A DNA stretch of 20,603 nt from Bacteroidales bacterium (GTDB lineage Bacteria > Bacteroidota > Bacteroidia > Bacteroidales > BM520). The notes beneath the pieces are model-generated. The model was not told the origin of the DNA. It searched no databases and saw nothing but the letters and a program-made list of their open reading frames with translations. Each line of letters opens with the position of its first letter. Position 1 is the stretch's first letter. The stretch is taken from contig JALNXP010000015.1 of the NCBI GenBank assembly GCA_023230285.1, positions 1 through 20,603 of the forward strand, written 5' to 3'. Made by a program: the position numbers and the translations under genes. Below are positions 16,770-20,603 of the stretch, one piece after another.

Positions 16770-17528
16770 TTATTTGTTATATCTATTGCCAAATATCACA
16801 TTCAGATAAAACGAGAAGAAAAGATTTTTAGGGTCGTTATAAGCCATAATAGGCACAGCAAGCGGAAATATGTCAAGGTTAACGCCTAATTCAATTGCTT
16901 TTGCAAGATTATTATATTCCCCATATTCAAAGACAACCCCGACTTTGCCGTATACGCCCGGATAAACTTTGGTTTCTAACAAGCCTGACCATATTTTGCC
17001 TTTTCCTAATATATTCACATAGGTATGTTCATCAGGGTCATATCTTTCAAGAGCTTCAACGTATGAATTTGTGTGAAGAGAATCCGGAACAAGAATATAA
17101 ACATAAATCGGCTTGGCAAAGCATAGCGACAAGCCGCAAGAATAGTTGAGTTGTATTTCTACTCCGCCCCAATAAGGTTTACGGGAAACAAGATATTGAG
17201 AGCCAAAACCGGCTCTAAGTATAAGAATATCATTAAGTTTTCCGTATTTATAACTTTTATAACCACTATAATAAGAAGACATCATCTGCTCTTTGTCGTC
17301 TCTATAGGTGGTAAATCCTATTTCAAAGAAATTGGAAGTAAAAGCATTTTTTATCTTTGTTTGTCTGTATGCAGCACCGAACCCATGCGAGTTAATATTA
17401 AGTATCCCGAGGCTTTCGTTTGAGTAGATTATATTACTGTCTTCACCTGTATTTCTGTATTGCGCAAATGAGGTAACAAACATACAACAACATAATAAAG
17501 AAACAAATATGATACGACATTTCGTCAT
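16770..17528 (-). CDS. Predicted outer-membrane beta-barrel protein, unknown function
   Basis: This 252-residue protein has a clear signal peptide (RIIFVSLLCCCMFVTSFAQ). The mature part alternates short hydrophobic/aromatic stretches with turns, as in small outer-membrane barrels: GFGAAYRQTKIKNAFTSNFF, EIGFTTYRD, ILILRAGFGSQYLVS, GGVEIQLNYSCGLSL, YGKVGVVFEYGEY. It ends LFFSFYLNVIFGNRYNK, an aromatic-rich terminus typical of outer-membrane insertion. The region KAIELGVNLDIFPLAVPIMA looks conserved from memory of unnamed Bacteroidota proteins, but I cannot name the family. It lies 7 bases after a tiny lipoprotein gene, probably on the same transcript, and ends flush with tatC. Confidence 0.75.
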   Translation of the reverse strand: MTKCRIIFVSLLCCCMFVTSFAQYRNTGEDSNIIYSNESLGILNINSHGFGAAYRQTKIKNAFTSNFFEIGFTTYRDDKEQMMSSYYSGYKSYKYGKLNDILILRAGFGSQYLVSRKPYWGGVEIQLNYSCGLSLCFAKPIYVYILVPDSLHTNSYVEALERYDPDEHTYVNILGKGKIWSGLLETKVYPGVYGKVGVVFEYGEYNNLAKAIELGVNLDIFPLAVPIMAYNDPKNLFFSFYLNVIFGNRYNK

Positions 17529-17535
17529 AAGCAGT

Positions 17536-17652
17536 TTATTTTGTTTGAAACTTATAAGCTTCGCCGTAAGCCGAACATTTTTCGGAAGATTTGCAAGAAA
17601 TAAAACAAACAGCTAATAATAAGATAATTAGAGCTAACCAAATTTTTTTCAT
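17536..17652 (-). CDS. Small lipoprotein, 38 residues
   Basis: A 117-base open frame starting with ATG encodes MKKIWLALIILLLAVCFISC followed by only 18 more residues. It has a textbook lipoprotein signal: two Lys, a hydrophobic core and a lipobox with Cys at 20 (FISC). The mature peptide would be 19 residues, with one further Cys and the motif CSAYGEAYKF. From memory, tiny Bacteroidota lipoproteins with a C-x-A-Y motif exist, but their role is unknown. It lies 7 bases upstream of the predicted barrel gene, so the two may be one operon with a shared envelope role. Such short genes are easily missed by automatic annotation. Confidence 0.7.
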   Translation of the reverse strand: MKKIWLALIILLLAVCFISCKSSEKCSAYGEAYKFQTK

Positions 17653-17750
17653 CTGCCAGAATTTATTAAATATCATTGCTTTATTTATGGTATATAATTA
17701 AAAATAAACATCGAAGCAATTACTCTGTTTATTATTCAAAAAACTATTTG

Positions 17751-17781
17751 CAAAAATAATATTAATTATTAAATATAGAAA
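17751..17781 (-). promoter_or_regulatory. Candidate promoter for the small lipoprotein/barrel pair
   Basis: On the - strand TATTTTTG (17751-17758) fits TAnnTTTG. TTTC, one base off TTTG, lies 19 bases upstream (17778-17781), the usual spacing. The leader to the ATG at 17652 would be about 90 bases. The region is very AT-rich, so a chance match is possible. It overlaps the divergent ung promoter region. Confidence 0.35.
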
Positions 17782-17790
17782 AATTTATAC

Positions 17791-17798
17791 TACTTTTG
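17791..17798 (+). promoter_or_regulatory. -7 promoter box for ung-rlmB
   Basis: TACTTTTG fits TAnnTTTG and ends 18 bases before the ung ATG at 17817. It overlaps the in-frame TTG at 17796, which argues that the TTG is promoter DNA and not the start codon. No -33 TTTG is seen at the proper spacing. Confidence 0.5.
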
Positions 17799-17816
17799 TA
17801 TTTATTTCTATTCAGA

Positions 17817-18500
17817 ATGATTGCAGTTAATCCTAAAATAGAGGCTTCGTGGCTTGATGTTTTAAAAGAGGAGTTTCAGTCGCCGTACTTTCTTGAGCTA
17901 AAACAATTTTTAATTCAAGAAAAATCGAAGTACAGAATATTTCCCCCCGGCGGCAAAATATTTGCAGCATACGACCAAACGCCGTTTTACGAAGTGAAAG
18001 CAGTAATAATAGGACAAGACCCTTATCATGGGTATGGGCAGGCTAACGGATTGTGTTTTTCTGTTAATCAGGGTGTAGAAATGCCGCCGTCATTGATAAA
18101 CATCTTCAAAGAATTACATGATGATATTGGATGTAATGTTCCTCAAAGCGGAGATTTAAGCAAGTGGGCACAACAAGGAGTTCTGATGTTAAACGCTGTT
18201 ATGACTGTACGTGAAAACTGCGCCGGCTCTCATCGTAATAAGGGCTGGGAGAAAATCACGGATGCAAGCATAAAAGCATTATCAGACAAAAGAGAACATC
18301 TCGTATTTATATTGTGGGGAAATTATGCCAAAGAAAAAATATCATTAATTGACTCTGCAAAACACTGCATACTGACAGCCGTTCACCCGTCTCCACTTTC
18401 TGCGAACAGAGGAGGCTTTTTCGGGTGCAAACACTTCTCTAAAACTAATAAATATCTGACAGACAATAATATAACACCTATTAATTGGGAACTCAATTAA
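17817..18500 (+). CDS. ung: Uracil-DNA glycosylase, family 1
   Basis: This 227-residue base-excision repair enzyme removes uracil from DNA. Family 1 motifs are all present: the water-activating GQDPYHG (D68), the uracil pocket GLCFSV, LNAVMTVRENCAGSHRNKGWE, VFILWGNYA and the DNA-intercalation loop HPSPLSANRGGFFGCKHFS (H190). The length equals that of the E. coli protein when the ATG is used. A TTG 21 bases upstream in frame would add MYLFLFR but lies inside the -7 box, so the ATG is preferred. rlmB starts 7 bases downstream. Confidence 0.97.
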   Translation: MIAVNPKIEASWLDVLKEEFQSPYFLELKQFLIQEKSKYRIFPPGGKIFAAYDQTPFYEVKAVIIGQDPYHGYGQANGLCFSVNQGVEMPPSLINIFKELHDDIGCNVPQSGDLSKWAQQGVLMLNAVMTVRENCAGSHRNKGWEKITDASIKALSDKREHLVFILWGNYAKEKISLIDSAKHCILTAVHPSPLSANRGGFFGCKHFSKTNKYLTDNNITPINWELN

Positions 18501-18507
18501 CAAAATA

Positions 18508-19263
18508 ATGGAAAATACATCATCAAAAGATAATATTGTATACGGCATACACCCTATTATGGAAGCAATTGAAGCCGGTAAAGAAATAGAAAAAATTTTC
18601 ATCAAAAAAGATATGCGTGGCGCACAATATATGGAATTGTTTTCAATGATACGCCAAAACAATATCAACTATCAATTTGTGCCGTTGGAGAGATTAAACA
18701 GGATTACGAGAAAAAATCATCAAGGAATTATTGCATATATGTCCGCTGTTGAGTATAGTAATCTTGAGATGATAATACCGACAATTTACGAGAGAGGCGA
18801 AACTCCGCTATTGCTGATATTAGACGGAATTACCGATGTACGTAATTTTGGTGCAATATGCAGGACGGCAGAATGTGCCGGCGTTCATGCAATAATATTG
18901 CCTGACAAAGGAAGTGTTTTAATCAATTCTGATGCCGTTAAAACTTCTGCCGGCGCATTACAACATATACCGATTTGTAAAGTTAAAAGTTTATCCAAAA
19001 CAATAAAATATATTTCGCAATGTGGTATTAATATTGTTGCTTGTACGGAAAAAGCCCGCGAATTTTATACCAATATCAGCTATACCAAGCCAACAGCAAT
19101 AATCATGGGTGCGGAAGGAGTCGGTATTGCTCCCGAAATTTTTATCTTATCACAATCCGAAGCTAAAATTCCACTTTTAGGTAAAATAGAATCTTTAAAT
19201 GTTTCATGTGCAACTGCAGTAATTTTATATGAAGTTGTAAGGCAAAGACAATCAATGAAATAA
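18508..19263 (+). CDS. rlmB: 23S rRNA (guanosine-2'-O-)-methyltransferase RlmB (SpoU/TrmH family)
   Basis: This 251-residue SPOUT methyltransferase has an N-terminal substrate-binding domain (about 8-90: VYGIHPIMEAIEAG, IEKIFIKKD, NHQGIIAYMS). The knotted catalytic domain shows motif 1 DVRNFGAICRTAE with the key Asn and Arg, motif 2 IIMGAEGVGI and motif 3 SLNVSCATAVILYE. This set and the length match RlmB, which methylates the 2'-OH of the 23S rRNA guanosine equivalent to G2251 of E. coli, in the peptidyl-transferase region. A related tRNA or rRNA target cannot be excluded from sequence alone. It follows ung by 7 bases; a lipoprotein gene starts 25 bases after. Confidence 0.92.
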   Translation: MENTSSKDNIVYGIHPIMEAIEAGKEIEKIFIKKDMRGAQYMELFSMIRQNNINYQFVPLERLNRITRKNHQGIIAYMSAVEYSNLEMIIPTIYERGETPLLLILDGITDVRNFGAICRTAECAGVHAIILPDKGSVLINSDAVKTSAGALQHIPICKVKSLSKTIKYISQCGINIVACTEKAREFYTNISYTKPTAIIMGAEGVGIAPEIFILSQSEAKIPLLGKIESLNVSCATAVILYEVVRQRQSMK

Positions 19264-19288
19264 ATATATAAAATATAATACGAAAATC

Positions 19289-19888
19289 GTGAAAAAAATA
19301 TTTTCCAACATATTATTAATAGTAACATTTTGCTTGATTATTGTGCTTACTAATGCTTGCACGAAAGTTGAGAGATATTATTATCCTGATGGCAAATTAA
19401 GCAGCGAAATATCGAAGAAACATGGGGTGCCGAATGGTTGTTCCCGTTTTTATTTCCATAACGGTATATCTGTAAAAATGGAGAGCAATTACAAAGAAGG
19501 TAAGTTAGATGGTTATACAACACGATGGTATTTTAATGGATATAAAGAAGCTGAAGAATATTATGTTGATGCTTTATTAGAAGGTAAAAGACGGCTTTGG
19601 GATGAAGCAGGGCAGTTGATAGTTGAAGATGAGTATTCCGGAGGAGTATTAAATGGATATTCACGCAAATGGTACCCAAATGGTCAACTACAAATAGATG
19701 CTTATTATGTAAATGGCAAAGCTGACGGCGATTGGAAATATTATGATGGCAATGGTATTGAGGTCGGCTATGCACATTTTAATATGGGTAATGGAGAGCA
19801 AATGATTTTAGATAAAGATGGTAAAGTGCAGAAAATCATAAAGTTCCAAGATGGGGTTGAAGTTAATTATCAAGGTATTTCCGAATAA
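19289..19888 (+). CDS. YwqK-like MORN-repeat lipoprotein
   Basis: This 199-residue protein has a lipoprotein signal (MKKIFSNILLIVTFCLIIVL) and lipobox Cys24 (LTNAC). The mature part is about five tandem MORN_2/YwqK repeats with the pattern Y-x-x-G-x-x-x-G-x-x-x-x-W-Y-x-x-G: YYPDGKLSSE, YKEGKLDGYTTRWYFNG, YYVDALLEGKRRLWDEAG, EYSGGVLNGYSRKWYPNG, YYVNGKADGDWKYYDGNG. Databases often label such proteins as antitoxins of a YwqJ-type toxin system. Here the lipid anchor and the lack of a toxin gene make an envelope or surface role more likely. The start is GTG at 19289; no ATG lies before the signal core. The repeats make it prone to length variation. Confidence 0.82.
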   Translation: MKKIFSNILLIVTFCLIIVLTNACTKVERYYYPDGKLSSEISKKHGVPNGCSRFYFHNGISVKMESNYKEGKLDGYTTRWYFNGYKEAEEYYVDALLEGKRRLWDEAGQLIVEDEYSGGVLNGYSRKWYPNGQLQIDAYYVNGKADGDWKYYDGNGIEVGYAHFNMGNGEQMILDKDGKVQKIIKFQDGVEVNYQGISE

Positions 19889-19930
19889 TATTTTTGATAA
19901 AAAATTTAATAAAAAATAAACTCTAAAATC

Positions 19931-19961
19931 TTTGAAAATTGAAAAATAAGAGCCACCTTTG
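19931..19961 (+). promoter_or_regulatory. Promoter of gdhA (TTTG-N19-CACCTTTG)
   Basis: TTTG at 19931-19934 and CACCTTTG at 19954-19961 are separated by 19 bases, matching the Bacteroidota -33/-7 layout. One base of the -7 box differs from TAnnTTTG. This is the only + strand promoter in the window with both elements. The leader to the ATG at 20043 would be about 75 bases, AT-rich, with a weak 5-bp inverted repeat (AAGTT/AACTT, about 19992-20011). Confidence 0.65.
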
Positions 19962-19991
19962 CAAAAGATAAAAAACAAATAAAATAAATAA

Positions 19992-20603
<612 letters not shown>

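Overview
The window is an AT-rich, gene-dense piece of a Bacteroidota genome, most likely from the order Bacteroidales. Three things point there. Several transcription units start behind TAnnTTTG-type -7 boxes, the promoter style of this phylum. Shine-Dalgarno sequences are weak or absent. Some genes are also typical of the group: a fused DAHP synthase/chorismate mutase, a DUF5606-like protein, YwqK-like lipoproteins and a PyrDB/PyrK pair. I see no rRNA, tRNA, insertion sequence, CRISPR array or phage gene, and no gene-free stretch over 300 bases.

Layout on the + strand: the tail of a CorA-type metal channel (1-248) and the DAHP synthase/chorismate mutase fusion (255-1355). A promoter then leads into a compact run: MltD-like lytic transglycosylase, D-Ala-D-Ala ligase, phosphatidylserine synthase, and three parts of a tripartite ABC exporter (periplasmic adaptor, MacB-like permease, TolC-like channel) ending at 8720. 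No exporter ATPase is present. A second promoter at about 8730 precedes a three-gene signalling operon (8798-12468). It encodes a response regulator/sigma54-activator AAA+ protein with no DNA-binding domain, a six-TM HAMP class III nucleotide cyclase, and a small HD phosphohydrolase.

On the - strand, DUF5606-like, pyrK and pyrD (14584 down to 12448) form a pyrimidine operon whose end overlaps the end of the HD gene. A divergent promoter region (14585-14782) contains a CRP-like palindrome midway between two promoter boxes. It leads rightward into a coiled-coil lipoprotein, tatA and tatC. A - strand pair follows: a 38-residue lipoprotein and a predicted outer-membrane barrel protein (17652 down to 16770). 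After another divergent region come + strand ung, rlmB and a YwqK/MORN-repeat lipoprotein. A well-formed promoter then precedes the start of glutamate dehydrogenase, which runs off the right edge.

Most of the window is core housekeeping: shikimate and pyrimidine pathways, peptidoglycan, phospholipid, Tat export, DNA repair, rRNA methylation and ammonia assimilation. The most unusual part is the 8.8-12.5 kb operon. It looks like a self-contained cyclic-nucleotide module (synthesis plus possible hydrolysis) tied to an atypical sigma54-type AAA+ regulator. The CRP-like operator 2 kb away could be an output site, but that link is only inference.
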